Source: Rubrobacter_D sp963840835
Lineage (GTDB): Bacteria > Actinomycetota > Rubrobacteria > Rubrobacterales > Rubrobacteraceae
Direction of reading: 5' to 3'
Length of the DNA stretch: 64,000 bases
Assembly (NCBI GenBank): GCA_963840835.1
Contig: CAWJAM010000002.1
Location: 1-64,000, forward strand
The notes beneath the pieces are model-generated. The model saw only the letters and a list, made by a program, of their open reading frames with translations. It did no database searches and was not told where the DNA came from. The translations under genes and the position numbers were made by a program. How positions within the stretch are numbered: position 1 is the first letter of the stretch; every line of letters begins with the position of its first letter. Of the stretch, positions 49,642-58,549 are shown piece after piece.

Positions 49642-50406
49642 TTAGTGCGGACGGCCGAAGCGTTCGGTGAGTCCGGCGTGGAGGCGGGCGGTGCCGATGC
49701 GGGAGGAGATGCGGTCGCTGTCGGTCGCAAGCTCGGGGTAGTGCTCCTCGAGCATGTCCAGCCTCTGGGTGGTCCTCTCAATGGCGTCGTGGGCCCGACG
49801 CAGCTTGTCTTCCCACTCCCGATCGCCGAGTGTCTCGGGACTCGCCTCGTCGCGCATACCGTGGAGCCGCTCGGCGAGCCTTACGTAGCCTTCGTAGTGC
49901 TCGAGGTACCTGTCGTAGCACTTCTGGAAGAACCTGGCCGGGGAACGGTTCCAGCCACTTCCTGGTACGTCGTCGTCCGGGTGCGGTACCTGCACCCCAA
50001 GGAGCGGCGCGTCGTCTCCCCGCCGGGACGCCGCTTCGCCCGGCTCCTCGTTCTTCGCGGATGAGGCGCCCTTACGGTGCGCCTCTCGCGGGCGCCGATT
50101 CGGGACTTTCGGCTGCCGGGGGCCGGGGAGTCCTTCGTCCTGCTGCCTCCCTATAACGTATCCGACCATTTCGGGAACCTTCTCGCGTTGCTCCGCCTCC
50201 CGTTCGCGGCTCTCCTCCAGGGCGCGGCCCTGTCGCTGCACGATCTTCAGGAGGAACGCCTCCCCCTCGCGCAGTAGCTCCAGGCGTCTCTCGGTCAGGT
50301 CGACGTAGCGGCGTGCCGTCTGCAGGAAGAGGACGGCGATCGTGAGGGTCGCCACACCTAGAACCAACAGGGAACCGATGCCAACATACATCAACGTCGC
50401 GCTCAT
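49642..50406 (-). CDS. Membrane-anchored coiled-coil protein, unknown
   Basis: 254 aa. N-terminal helix MYVGIGSLLVLGVATLTIAV, then a coiled coil (RYVDLTERRLELLREGEAFL, ALEESREREAEQREK), a basic linker, and a helical C-terminal domain (FFQKCYDRYLEHYEGYVRLA, WEDKLRRAHDAIERTTQRLD). No known family. ATG 50406 follows GAGAGGGATGAG-type purines. Divergent from 50692 across a perfect 18-bp palindrome. Confidence 0.65.
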   Translation of the reverse strand: MSATLMYVGIGSLLVLGVATLTIAVLFLQTARRYVDLTERRLELLREGEAFLLKIVQRQGRALEESREREAEQREKVPEMVGYVIGRQQDEGLPGPRQPKVPNRRPREAHRKGASSAKNEEPGEAASRRGDDAPLLGVQVPHPDDDVPGSGWNRSPARFFQKCYDRYLEHYEGYVRLAERLHGMRDEASPETLGDREWEDKLRRAHDAIERTTQRLDMLEEHYPELATDSDRISSRIGTARLHAGLTERFGRPH

Positions 50407-50532
50407 CCCTCTCGTCTCCCTCTCAACGCCTTATCCCGGTCCGAGGCACCTGCAAGGTATTAAATCGCACGGGCGGTAGGATAACAACCGCCATCCCTCT
50501 AGCGTCTAGTTTGTCGAGTTCTCGCCCGCAGC

Positions 50533-50570
50533 CAGGTTCAGGTATGCGCCTGGGCGCATACCTGAACCTG
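50533..50570. promoter_or_regulatory. Perfect 18-bp inverted repeat between divergent genes
   Basis: CAGGTTCAGGTATGCGCC (50533-50550) is exactly complementary to 50553-50570, with a 2-nt centre. It lies 126 nt from the start at 50406 and 122 nt from 50692. No gene ends here, so a terminator is unlikely; it could be an operator or a cruciform-forming site. Confidence 0.5.
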
Positions 50571-50691
50571 GATCGAAGGTACAGGTCTTATCCATACGCG
50601 CCGTTCAGTGGCGTATCTCAACGGTAGCCCGGCCAGCGTCCGCGAAGACGGGTACTATGTCCCTACCTGACACTTAGAGAGGGGATCGACG

Positions 50692-50946
50692 ATGGCGTAC
50701 TTCGAAGGACAGCTCAAGCGCGCGACCACGGAAGCCGGAGAGGAACATACCGGCTATGTCCTGGAGACCGAGATAGACCTGTCGGCGATACAGGATGCCG
50801 ACGAGCTCGTGGGGGACCAGATCGCCGTGACCGGGGACGTGGAGATAGTGGACTTCCCCGAGCGGGGCAAGATCCTGGTCTTCAGGGTCACCTCGGTTGC
50901 GGTGCTGGAAGAGGATGAGGAAGACGAGGAGATCGCAACCACCTGA
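50692..50946 (+). CDS. Small acidic conserved hypothetical protein
   Basis: 84 aa: MAYFEGQLKRATTEAGEEHT, GYVLETEIDLSAIQDADELV, DQIAVTGDVEIVDFPERGKI, LVFRVTSVAVLEED, ending in an acidic tail. Predicted all-beta core. AGAGAGGGG precedes ATG. No function known to me. Stands alone. Confidence 0.6.
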   Translation: MAYFEGQLKRATTEAGEEHTGYVLETEIDLSAIQDADELVGDQIAVTGDVEIVDFPERGKILVFRVTSVAVLEEDEEDEEIATT

Positions 50947-51116
50947 CCGTTTTTCGCTCCACCACGCGATGAAAGGACCGCGGCCCCGGTCCTCCTTCTA
51001 TGGTCGGTGCATCGCTCGGCGCGGCCCTGTTGGATGGGGGAGATGCAGGAGCCTGCCGGGGCCTTTTGCTATCATTCTCCCAAGCGTCTGGGGAGTCTGA
51101 ACGGGAAGGGTCTGTA

Positions 51117-52079
51117 ATGATCGAGGTGTCGATCTCCGTGGAAGGCCAGACCGGGCTGACATGGCCTCTCTGGAAGCGCTGGGTGACGATGGCCGAAGCA
51201 ATGGGGTTTTCCGGACTGTATCGCTCGGACCATTTCACCATGCCTGACCCGCCCGACGAAGACTCGCTGGAGTGTATGGTTTCGCTCGCGTATCTGGCGG
51301 ATCATTCCAGCCGCGTACTCTTTGGCCCTCTGGTCGCCCCGCTCTCGTTTCGAGATCCGGTAATGCTGGCCCGCCAGGCGGCGGCGCTGGACGACCTTGG
51401 CGACGGACGAATGGTCCTTGGCGTCGGGACCGGTTGGATCGAGCGCGAACACGCGCTCTTCGGGTACGAACTCGAAGATCTACAGACGCGTTTTGCCCGT
51501 CTGGAGGAGGGCCTGGAGGTGATCACACGCCTGCTCAGAAGCGATGAACCCGTCTCGTATGAGGGGCAATTCTATACGTTGCGAGAAGCCACACTGCTGC
51601 CACGCCCCGAACGCGAAGGTGGTCCGCGAATCCTCATCGGCGGGAGCGGTACAAGGCGTACACCGGAACTCGCGGCCCGCTACGCGGACGTCTGGAACGG
51701 CATCTTCATGGACCCTGACACTTTTCGCGAACGCTCGGCGGCTCTTGACGTCGTTCTCTCGAACCACAGGCGTCAGCCTCACGAGGTGAAACGCACCGTG
51801 GCGGCGCTCTGCTTTTTCGGCCACACTGAGGAGGCGCTTGCGCGGCGGGTACGGCGAGCGCGCGAATTGGATGAGGAGCTGGCGCCCCTCTCGCTCGAAG
51901 AGGCTCTCGAAACGTTACGAACCGAATGGGGCGCGATCGCCGGTTCACCAGAAGACGTTATCGAGCAGATCCAGGCCTACGAGCAAGCCGGCGTAGAAGA
52001 ACTGATGCTTGAGTGGTTCGACCTAGACGATATCGAAAGCGCAGAAGTCTTCGCCAGGGACGTTCTGTCACGTCTCTAG
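51117..52079 (+). CDS. LLM-class flavin-dependent oxidoreductase
   Basis: A 320-aa luciferase-like monooxygenase/F420-dependent reductase with a TIM barrel. Landmarks: EVSISVEGQTGLTWPLWKRW, MGFSGLYRSDHFTMPDPPDE, VSLAYLADHSSRVLFGPLVA, DLGDGRMVLGVGTGWIEREH (cofactor-binding strand), ILIGGSGTRRTPELAARYAD, and a C-terminal AGSPEDVIEQIQAYEQAGVE. Cofactor is FMN or F420; F420 is common in actinobacteria. ATG 51117 is chosen by family start; AAGGG lies upstream. Monocistronic, convergent with birA. Confidence 0.93.
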   Translation: MIEVSISVEGQTGLTWPLWKRWVTMAEAMGFSGLYRSDHFTMPDPPDEDSLECMVSLAYLADHSSRVLFGPLVAPLSFRDPVMLARQAAALDDLGDGRMVLGVGTGWIEREHALFGYELEDLQTRFARLEEGLEVITRLLRSDEPVSYEGQFYTLREATLLPRPEREGGPRILIGGSGTRRTPELAARYADVWNGIFMDPDTFRERSAALDVVLSNHRRQPHEVKRTVAALCFFGHTEEALARRVRRARELDEELAPLSLEEALETLRTEWGAIAGSPEDVIEQIQAYEQAGVEELMLEWFDLDDIESAEVFARDVLSRL

Positions 52080-52085
52080 GACCTT

Positions 52086-52901
52086 TCAGGGAGCGCTCTC
52101 TGCGTCTCTTCCTTGCGCGAGGTGTTCGATCTCACCCTCGAACACCTCTATGGTTCCCTGCGGCGCCGCAAGCAGCAGGGCGCCCTCACTGGTCAGGTCC
52201 ACGGCCCGGCCTTCGACGGTCTCGCCGAAACGCCGGACGCGCACGTTCTCCCCGAGCGTGCAGTTCAGGTTTCGCCACTCGTCGAGGACGGCCCCGAAGT
52301 CCCCGATCCTGCCCATCTCGACCGCGAGATTCGTGAGCAAAGCGCGGAGCAGGTCCAGTAAATCTAGATCGTGTCCCAGTTCCGAGCGGATCGTGGTGAT
52401 CTCGCGATCCCGGACACCCAGGTCCGCCGGATCGAGGTTGGCGTTCATGCCCACGCCCAGGATAGCGTAGTCGAGACGTCTGTTGTTTGCCGGACCCCCG
52501 GCGTGTCGGGCGCTCGATTCGGCGAGGATGCCGCAGATCTTCTTCCCGTTTGCGAGCAGGTCGTTGGGCCACTTGATGCGGGTTTCGACGCCTACTTCCC
52601 ACAACGCCTTCGCGACCCCCACGGCCGCGGTCTGCGTGATACGAGGGGCGAGGCTTGCTCCGAACTCCGGCCGCAATACGAGGGACATCCAGAGCCCGCC
52701 CGCGGGAGATCCCCAGTGGCGGCCGAGCCTTCCCCGCCCTCCCGTCTGGACCCCGGCCACAACGAGCGTTCCATCCGGCGTTCCGGCACGCGCCAACTCG
52801 CGGGCGCGATCTTGGGTCGAGGCCAACGCCTCGTGTACCTCGACCACGCGCGCGAGCGGGCTGTGCAGTCCTTCGATAACTTCCCGAGACAGCCCGTTCA
52901 C
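52086..52901 (-). CDS. birA: Biotin--[acetyl-CoA-carboxylase] ligase
   Basis: A 271-aa BirA without an N-terminal HTH (group I). The start HEALASTQDRARELARAG is followed by the biotinyl-AMP loop GRGRLGRHW (55-63), KWPNDL (110-115) with catalytic Lys, and the C-terminal SH3-like domain (GENVRVRRFGETVEGRAVDL, GALLLAAPQGTIEVFEGEI). ATG 52901 overlaps the cobT stop (ATGA), so it is translated with the cobalamin operon although its role is to biotinylate carboxylases. It is the last gene of the operon. Confidence 0.95.
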   Translation of the reverse strand: MNGLSREVIEGLHSPLARVVEVHEALASTQDRARELARAGTPDGTLVVAGVQTGGRGRLGRHWGSPAGGLWMSLVLRPEFGASLAPRITQTAAVGVAKALWEVGVETRIKWPNDLLANGKKICGILAESSARHAGGPANNRRLDYAILGVGMNANLDPADLGVRDREITTIRSELGHDLDLLDLLRALLTNLAVEMGRIGDFGAVLDEWRNLNCTLGENVRVRRFGETVEGRAVDLTSEGALLLAAPQGTIEVFEGEIEHLAQGRDAESAP

Positions 52902-53962
52902 CCGAAGAACCCCAACTCCTCCAGCTTCACCATCTCCGAGAGCGTCCGGGCCGCGGCCTGCACGAGCGGCACGGCGAGCAGTCCCCCTGTGCCTTCGCCG
53001 AGTCGTAGATCGAGGTCGAGTAATGGTTCCAGTTCCAGATGTTCCAGGGTGATCCTGGCCCCCGGTTCGGCGGAACGGTGGCCGGCGATGAGGTATGCCA
53101 CGGAGTGCGGGGCGAGCGCGCCCGCCACAAGCGCGGCGGAGTTCGAGACCACACCGTCCAGTACTACGGGATCGCCGTATGCGGCTCCGGCCAGGATCAT
53201 GCCTACCAGGGCAGCGTGCTCGAGACCGCCAACCTGCGCCAGGACCCCGAGCGGGTCTTCCGGATTCGGAGCGTGCAACTCCAATGCCTCCCCTACCACA
53301 TTAACCTTGAGCTTGAAGGTCTCATCGTCGATGCCCGTGCCCCGACCCGTGGTCTCCTCCGGAGGTCTCCCGGTGAAAGCGGAGATAAGGCAAGCCGCCG
53401 GCGTGGTGTTGCCGATGCCCATGTCGCCCGCAACCAGCAGATCCACCGCTCCGCTCACGACGAGCTCCTCCACCACCCCCGCACCGGCCATGACCGCCCG
53501 CGCGGCCTCTTCGCGGCTCATGGCCGGACCGCGACTCATATCTTCCGTCCCGCGCCTGACCTTCGCGGTCCGCAACAGGGGGTGACCCTCCTGTTCGTCT
53601 ACGACCCCGACGTCGAGCACGCTCACCCTCGCCCCCACCGTCCTCGCGATGGCGTTGACCGCAGCCCCCCCATCACAAAAGTTCTCCACCATCGCCGCCG
53701 TTACCGCCTGTGGCCAGGGCGAGACGCCACGCCCCAGCACGCCATGGTCCCCGGCACAGACCACTACCGCAGGGTTCTCCGGAACGGGCGGAGGACACAC
53801 TTCCGATATCCCGGCGAGCCGCGCGCCGAGCTCCTCCAACCGCCCCAGACTACCAGGGGGCTTGGCCAGCCCGAGGTGCAGCCCTCGGGCCTCCCGGACG
53901 GCGACCTCGTCGACAGGAGGTATCTCCGCCACGAGATCCAGTACCCGATCTTCGATGGCCAC
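52898..53962 (-). CDS. cobT: Nicotinate-nucleotide--dimethylbenzimidazole phosphoribosyltransferase
   Basis: A 354-aa CobT. It moves phosphoribose from nicotinate mononucleotide to the lower-ligand base. Motifs: LHLGLAKPPGSLGRLEELGA, AVVVCAGDHGVLGRGVSPWP, ENFCDGGAAVNAIARTVGAR, LVAGDMGIGNTTPAACLISA, and the C-terminal EHLELEPLLDLDLRLGEGTG with the catalytic Glu. GTG 53962 starts 2 nt after the cbiX stop; the longer reading runs through cbiX and is rejected. Presence implies a benzimidazole-type lower ligand. Confidence 0.95.
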   Translation of the reverse strand: MAIEDRVLDLVAEIPPVDEVAVREARGLHLGLAKPPGSLGRLEELGARLAGISEVCPPPVPENPAVVVCAGDHGVLGRGVSPWPQAVTAAMVENFCDGGAAVNAIARTVGARVSVLDVGVVDEQEGHPLLRTAKVRRGTEDMSRGPAMSREEAARAVMAGAGVVEELVVSGAVDLLVAGDMGIGNTTPAACLISAFTGRPPEETTGRGTGIDDETFKLKVNVVGEALELHAPNPEDPLGVLAQVGGLEHAALVGMILAGAAYGDPVVLDGVVSNSAALVAGALAPHSVAYLIAGHRSAEPGARITLEHLELEPLLDLDLRLGEGTGGLLAVPLVQAAARTLSEMVKLEELGFFG

Positions 53963-53964
53963 GA

Positions 53965-54876
53965 CTAGTGATGGTGGCCGTGCTCGTCCGGATGGTAGTG
54001 GGGCGTCGCGGCTGCACCCACCTTCTCCTCGAACCCGGGCAGCGCCACGCGGTGAACGCAAACGTCGCAGTTCATGCGGATGTCTCCTCCAATAGCTTCG
54101 GTATAACGCTCGACCACAAGGTCAGCCACGCGCGAGTCCGGTCCGAAGTATCCGGCGTAGTGCAGCTCGACATCAGGATTGGTCGCAGCGAACGACCTGC
54201 TCTGCCCTTGTATACGTTCTTCGAGGATGCCGGTGAACAGGAAGTAGGAGAAGACGGCGATGCGCTTCGCGCCCAGTTTGCGGCAGCGTTCCAGCCCTTC
54301 CGCGACGCCCGGCGGGGTCATGCTCACGTAGGCGCTCTCGACGAGCGGGTAGGGGCGGCCCTCGTAGAACAAGCGGGCTATCTTGGAGAGGTCCGAGTTC
54401 GCGTCGGGGTCCGAGGAGCCGCGCCCGACCAGGAGGACTGCCGTCTCTACCCTTTCCTCCTCACTGACGACGGCCGAGATGCGTTCGTCCATCAGCTCCA
54501 GGATCTCGGGCCTTATGCCGAGGGCGCGGCCGTAGGAGAAGTTCGTACCCGGGTGGGCCATCTTCTCGCGCACCAGGGTCGCGGGGATATCGTCCTTGGC
54601 GTGGCCGGCGGCGAGGAGCATCAGGGGCACGGCGGCGACGTTTGTGGCCCCGCTCTGGGCGAGGCGGTCGACGCACTCGGAGATCGGCGGGCGGGAGAGC
54701 TCGATAAAGCCTCCTTCCACCGTCAGGGACGGGTTTCGCCGGCGCACGAGGCCGACGAGGTCGTGGAACTCCCTCGCTCCGCGCGGGTCGCGGCTGCCGT
54801 GGCCTACTATGAGGAGCGCGGGATCGGTTTTCTGTACAAGAGATCTGTTCTTACTCGCATCGACCGTGTGCCTCAC
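53965..54876 (-). CDS. cbiX: Sirohydrochlorin cobaltochelatase (CbiX, long form)
   Basis: A 303-aa, two-domain CbiX. Domain 1: PALLIVGHGSRDPRGAREFH with the metal-binding His, then AAVPLMLLAAGHAKDDIPAT with a second His. Domain 2: TAVLLVGRGSSDPDANSDL and AVFSYFLFTGILEERIQ. It ends in a Cys/His-rich tail (MNCDVCVHRVALPGFEEK, HYHPDEHGHHH), typical of long CbiX and possibly for cobalt storage or an Fe-S centre. GTG 54876 lies 1 nt after the cobH stop; the ribosome site GAGGAGGAA is inside cobH. Early cobalt insertion marks the anaerobic-type route. Confidence 0.95.
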   Translation of the reverse strand: MRHTVDASKNRSLVQKTDPALLIVGHGSRDPRGAREFHDLVGLVRRRNPSLTVEGGFIELSRPPISECVDRLAQSGATNVAAVPLMLLAAGHAKDDIPATLVREKMAHPGTNFSYGRALGIRPEILELMDERISAVVSEEERVETAVLLVGRGSSDPDANSDLSKIARLFYEGRPYPLVESAYVSMTPPGVAEGLERCRKLGAKRIAVFSYFLFTGILEERIQGQSRSFAATNPDVELHYAGYFGPDSRVADLVVERYTEAIGGDIRMNCDVCVHRVALPGFEEKVGAAATPHYHPDEHGHHH

Positions 54877-54877
54877 C

Positions 54878-55462
54878 TTATTCCTCCTCGTAGTAGATCA
54901 GGGCGTTCAGCGCCGCGACCGCGACCGCGGAACCACCTTTGGGTCCCCGGTTCGCGACGGCCGATAATCCGCTCTGCAAGAGCGCGTCCTTGGACTCGGC
55001 GGCCCCGACGAACCCGACGGGGAGCCCAACCACGAGATCGGGAGCTACGCCTAGCTCGAGCAGCTCGAAGAGCGCCGTCGGCGCGTTCCCCACGACCCAG
55101 ATGGCTCCCGTGCCAACTTCCCCGGCGGCGAGCCTGAAACCCGCGGCGGAGCGCGTGATACCGAGTTCTTCGGATAATTCACGGGCGCGGAGGTCCGAGA
55201 CCAAGCATCGCGTCGGGCGACCCGTGATCCCGGCCGCCACCATCCCCACATCCGTGACGATGGGCGCGTCTCTTCGCAGGGCACTCATTCCACATTCGAG
55301 AGATGCCTCGTCCAGAACCAAACTCTCTGCGTACTCCAGGTCGGCGGAGGCGTGGATCACCCGTTCCGCTACGGCGCGCGAGAGCGGTCCGAGACGCGAG
55401 AGGTCCACCAACCCGCGCAAGATACGGTAGCTCTCGGTCTCTATAGGATGGACGCGTCTCAC
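54878..55462 (-). CDS. cobH: Precorrin-8X methylmutase
   Basis: A 194-aa CobH/CbiC that moves the C11 methyl group to C12. VHPIETESYRILRGLVDLSR, RVIHASADLEYAESLVL with the catalytic His, APIVTDVGMVAAGI, LVVGLPVGFVGAAESK and SAVANRGPKGGSAVAVAALN are diagnostic. GTG 55462 overlaps the ferredoxin stop (GTGA). The N-terminal extension to 55699 is the antisense-frame reading of the ferredoxin and is rejected. Confidence 0.95.
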   Translation of the reverse strand: MRRVHPIETESYRILRGLVDLSRLGPLSRAVAERVIHASADLEYAESLVLDEASLECGMSALRRDAPIVTDVGMVAAGITGRPTRCLVSDLRARELSEELGITRSAAGFRLAAGEVGTGAIWVVGNAPTALFELLELGVAPDLVVGLPVGFVGAAESKDALLQSGLSAVANRGPKGGSAVAVAALNALIYYEEE

Positions 55463-55662
55463 TCGGCCTCCAGCAAGACTTCGACGCAGGCCGAGACCGG
55501 GCAGACCTCGGCGCACTCGGCGCATCCCGAGCAGCGGTCTTCGAGGACCAGAAGGGGTACCTCGTAATCTCCGGGAGCAGGGCGTATGGCCCTCTCCGGG
55601 CAGGTCTTTATGCAGGCGCCGCAACCGGCGCATGCGTCGGTGACCGCGAAGACGGACCTCAA
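55459..55662 (-). CDS. 2[4Fe-4S] ferredoxin coupled to CobJ
   Basis: A 67-aa bacterial-type ferredoxin with two CxxCxxCxxxCP motifs: CAGCGACIKTCP (11-22) and CSGCAECAEVCP (44-55). The start overlaps the cbiG-cobJ stop (ATGA) and its stop overlaps cobH, so it is made together with the ring-contraction enzyme. Related CbiH60 proteins carry a C-terminal Fe-S domain needed for ring contraction, and CobJ here lacks one. The ferredoxin may supply that function as a separate subunit (inference). Confidence 0.93.
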   Translation of the reverse strand: MRSVFAVTDACAGCGACIKTCPERAIRPAPGDYEVPLLVLEDRCSGCAECAEVCPVSACVEVLLEAE

Positions 55663-57344
55663 GGGAGATATCCCCTCCGGGTGACCATGCGACCTGCAAC
55701 GACCCTCGTCTGGGAGCTTCCGACGATTACGGTGGTGAGCATGTCTACATCCTCAGGGCGCAGGGAGACGAGGTCCGTGAGGGTGACCCTCTGCGTCTGA
55801 CGGTAGGCGTCCTTCACGATGCCGACCGGCGTGTCGGGAGGACGGTGCTTTAGAAGGATCTCCTTCACCTTCCCGAGCTGCCAGTCGCGGCCCCGCGAGC
55901 GCGGGTTGTAGAGCGAGATCACGAAGTCCCCCTCGGCGGCGGCTTTGACTCTGGCCTGTATAACCTCCCACGGCGTGAGCAGGTCTGAGAGACTGACCGA
56001 GCAGTGATCGTGCCCGAGCGGAGACCCGAGCAACGAGGCCGCCGCCTGCGCCGCGGTGACGCCTGGCACGACCACGATATCGACGTCGTCGCCGGCGAGC
56101 TCGAGCGCGGGAGAGGCCATCGCGTACACGCCGACGTCACCGCTCGATACCAGCGCGACGCTGCCACCAGCCCGGGCCTCCGAGAGCGCAAGCTCGGCAC
56201 GCTCCACCTCGCTGCCGAGCGGCAGTGTGAGTATCCGCGTCCCAGGTCGAAGCAGGTGCCTGACGCGGTCAACGTACTGGTCCAGCCCGACGACGAGCTG
56301 CGAAACAGCGAGCGCATCGCGGGCGAGGGGTGGGATCAAGCCGTCCTCACCCGGCCCCAGGCTCACCAGCGCCAACCTTCCTCTCACCGGCAGCCGCCCC
56401 ACGGCGACCGTCGCGTTCGCAGACTTGCGCTTCTTTACCACCAGCTCCGCGCCGGAGAAGACCACGGCCGCCTCGGCGACGCTCGGCGTCCCGACGGCGC
56501 CTCGAACAAGCTCCGACGGGTTGGGCACATCCACCGCGGAGAGATCTTCAGCAGAGAGAAAACGTAGCGGCACACCCAGGATTTCCGCCGCCTCGAGCAG
56601 TCCCACCTCGTCGCGCTTGACGTCGATGCTGGCGAGGGCGGCGATGCTCATTCTGGATAGACCGGCCTCCTCCAAAGAAGTCACTAGAAGGTCGAGTATC
56701 TCGTCCGCAGCCGCGCCACGGCTGCAACCGACGCCGGCGACGAGCGAGGGCGGACGGTAGACGACCGATGGACGTGGTACCTCCACGCGCAGGTCGGAGA
56801 CCAGGATCAAGGGCGACTCCCGCTCATCCGTCCGGACGACGTTCTCGGGCAGCGGCCCGAGCGGCCAGCGCCGCTCGGAGACGAGGCCGACCTTCTTTCC
56901 CGAGACGAGCGCGGCCCCCACCGCCGCGAGGTCTGAACCTTCTTCCAGCCGAAAGCCGAGGTTCTCTCCGAGTGAGTCGAGGGCGGCGACCCCAAGGGAG
57001 TCGCTCGCGGTGGTGATAACCGGTGCCGCGCCCAGGGTATCCGCGACCCGCGCGGCGAGGGCGTTCGCCCCTCCGCCGTGCCCGCCGATGAGGGCGACGG
57101 CGAAGCCCGCGGCGTCGTCGACGGTAACGACGCCGGGGTCACGATGTTTGCCTTCGAGCAAAGGAGAGATGAGGCGGACGGCGGCGCCGGTGGCGAGGAA
57201 GAGTACGATGCCGTCGCACTCGTTCCAGGCTTGATAGAGGGCTTGCTTGACCTTGCCTTCGTAGAGGTGCGCGTCGGGCCAGATCCGGGCGACGTGGGCG
57301 GCATTGCGCCGGCCGTTCGCGGTGGCTGCTATCAGGCCGATCAC
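55659..57344 (-). CDS. cbiG-cobJ: CbiG-CobJ fusion: precorrin-5A hydrolase / precorrin-3B C17-methyltransferase
   Basis: 561 aa. CbiG part (residues 1-~320): IGLIAATANGRRNAAHVARI, DGIVLFLATGAAVRLISPLL, ALIGGHGGGANALAARVADT, VAGVGCSRGAAADEILDLL, AALASIDVKRDEVGLLEAAE. It opens the ring lactone and releases acetaldehyde. CobJ/CbiH part (~325-561): RGRLALVSLGPGEDGLIPPL, ALVSSGDVGVYAMASPALEL, VVVPGVTAAQAAASLLGSPL, GHDHCSVSLSDLLTPW, DFVISLYNPRSRGRDWQLGK, VIVGSSQTRVVAGRMVTRRG. It methylates C17 during ring contraction. The fusion links two consecutive steps. GTG 57344 overlaps the cobL stop (GTGA). Confidence 0.95.
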   Translation of the reverse strand: MIGLIAATANGRRNAAHVARIWPDAHLYEGKVKQALYQAWNECDGIVLFLATGAAVRLISPLLEGKHRDPGVVTVDDAAGFAVALIGGHGGGANALAARVADTLGAAPVITTASDSLGVAALDSLGENLGFRLEEGSDLAAVGAALVSGKKVGLVSERRWPLGPLPENVVRTDERESPLILVSDLRVEVPRPSVVYRPPSLVAGVGCSRGAAADEILDLLVTSLEEAGLSRMSIAALASIDVKRDEVGLLEAAEILGVPLRFLSAEDLSAVDVPNPSELVRGAVGTPSVAEAAVVFSGAELVVKKRKSANATVAVGRLPVRGRLALVSLGPGEDGLIPPLARDALAVSQLVVGLDQYVDRVRHLLRPGTRILTLPLGSEVERAELALSEARAGGSVALVSSGDVGVYAMASPALELAGDDVDIVVVPGVTAAQAAASLLGSPLGHDHCSVSLSDLLTPWEVIQARVKAAAEGDFVISLYNPRSRGRDWQLGKVKEILLKHRPPDTPVGIVKDAYRQTQRVTLTDLVSLRPEDVDMLTTVIVGSSQTRVVAGRMVTRRGYLP

Positions 57345-58549
57345 GGCTTGCTCCCCGAGACAACGAAAGCGCTGCTCTCGGCTGCGAGGCGATGCAACTC
57401 GCCGACGCCTTTCATCCTGGAGGTTTGCAAGTACGTAGTCTCGACCTCGAGGCCGCACTCCTGGAGTATCTGCGCGGCCGGGACGACCCGTTCGAGGGTA
57501 ACCAGGGCCAACACGGCGACCCGGCGCGTCCTGACGGCGCAGAGCTTCACGATCTCGTCGAAGCCGCCGCCCGTGCCGCCGATGAAGACGGCGTCTGGGT
57601 CGGGAAGGTCGCGCAGGGCTTCGGGGGCTTCACCCTCGACTAGTTGTACGTGGGCGTCGTGGCGTTCGGCATTGCGGCGGATGCGTGCGCAGCCCTCGGG
57701 GTCGCGTTCGACGGCGATGGCGGCGGCCCCGTGACGGGCGCACTCGATGGCTACCGATCCGCTGCCGGCGCCGACGTCCCAGATCAGGTCCCCCGGTCCT
57801 GGACCGAGGTGCGAGAGTACGAAGGCGCGGGTCGCAGACTTGGTGATCATGCCGGATCTGTGCTCGAACGCGTCTTCGGGCAGCGCCCACCGCCCCACAC
57901 TCCTGATGCCTGAGGAGATCCAACCCTTCGTTCCGGATGTACGTCCCTCGTCGAGCACGAGCACCACGTTCGGATCTTCCCATTCCATTCCCCCGACAGC
58001 GGAGGCGTCGCCGTGGAAGATCCGCCCAGTTGGTTCCCCGAGCTTCTCTGCGACCACGAAGCCGCGGCCCAGACCGTCGAGCGTATTCGCAAGCTCGGCC
58101 GGTCCGAAGTCGGGGGAGGTGAGCACAGCGACCTTCGGATAGGCTCGGCACACGTTGATGGCGCGGCGCGGGTCGCGGCCGTGGGCGCTTACCGTGACCG
58201 CATCGTCCCACGAGAGCCCGGCCCCCGCGAAAGCCAGCGCGACCGAAGAGAGTCCGGGCAAGACGCGCAGGTTCTCCCCGCCGAACCGCCGGGCGAGAAG
58301 ACGCACGATGCCGAAGAAACCGGGGTCCCCCGACGCGAGCACGACCACGGGTCCCTTCACCTCTTCGATCCTCGCCAGCGCCTGTGAGAGATCCCCCTTC
58401 AAGACCACGGCGCGCCCGCCCCCCACGCCGACCATCTCAAGGTGACGCTCGCCCCCCGCAACGAGTGCCGCTCCCCCCAAGAGGTCTTCGATCTCCTCGT
58501 CGAGCGGCCTTCCATCCAGGCCGACGACCGTTATGCGGCCCCCGCTCAC
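57341..58549 (-). CDS. cobL: CobL: precorrin-6Y C5,15-methyltransferase (CbiE-CbiT fusion)
   Basis: 402 aa. CbiE-like N-terminal methyltransferase (ITVVGLDGRPLDEEIEDLLG, VVVLASGDPGFFGIVRLL, NLRVLPGLSSVALAFAGAGL, VSAHGRDPRRAINV). CbiT-like C-terminal SAM domain (TKSATRAFVLSHLGPGPGDL, IWDVGAGSGSVAIECARHGA, AVFIGGTGGGFDEIVKLC). It methylates C5 and C15 and decarboxylates the C12 acetate. ATG 58549 overlaps the cbiD stop (ATGA). Confidence 0.95.
   Translation of the reverse strand: MSGGRITVVGLDGRPLDEEIEDLLGGAALVAGGERHLEMVGVGGGRAVVLKGDLSQALARIEEVKGPVVVLASGDPGFFGIVRLLARRFGGENLRVLPGLSSVALAFAGAGLSWDDAVTVSAHGRDPRRAINVCRAYPKVAVLTSPDFGPAELANTLDGLGRGFVVAEKLGEPTGRIFHGDASAVGGMEWEDPNVVLVLDEGRTSGTKGWISSGIRSVGRWALPEDAFEHRSGMITKSATRAFVLSHLGPGPGDLIWDVGAGSGSVAIECARHGAAAIAVERDPEGCARIRRNAERHDAHVQLVEGEAPEALRDLPDPDAVFIGGTGGGFDEIVKLCAVRTRRVAVLALVTLERVVPAAQILQECGLEVETTYLQTSRMKGVGELHRLAAESSAFVVSGSKP

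Noticed and set aside
52371..53585. 404-codon plus-strand open frame opposite birA and cobT
   Set aside because: Low-complexity Ser/Arg/Pro sequence; birA and cobT on the other strand have complete catalytic motifs.
53710..55137. 475-codon plus-strand open frame opposite cbiX and cobH
   Set aside because: Shadow ORF in GC-rich DNA; the minus-strand genes are unmistakable.
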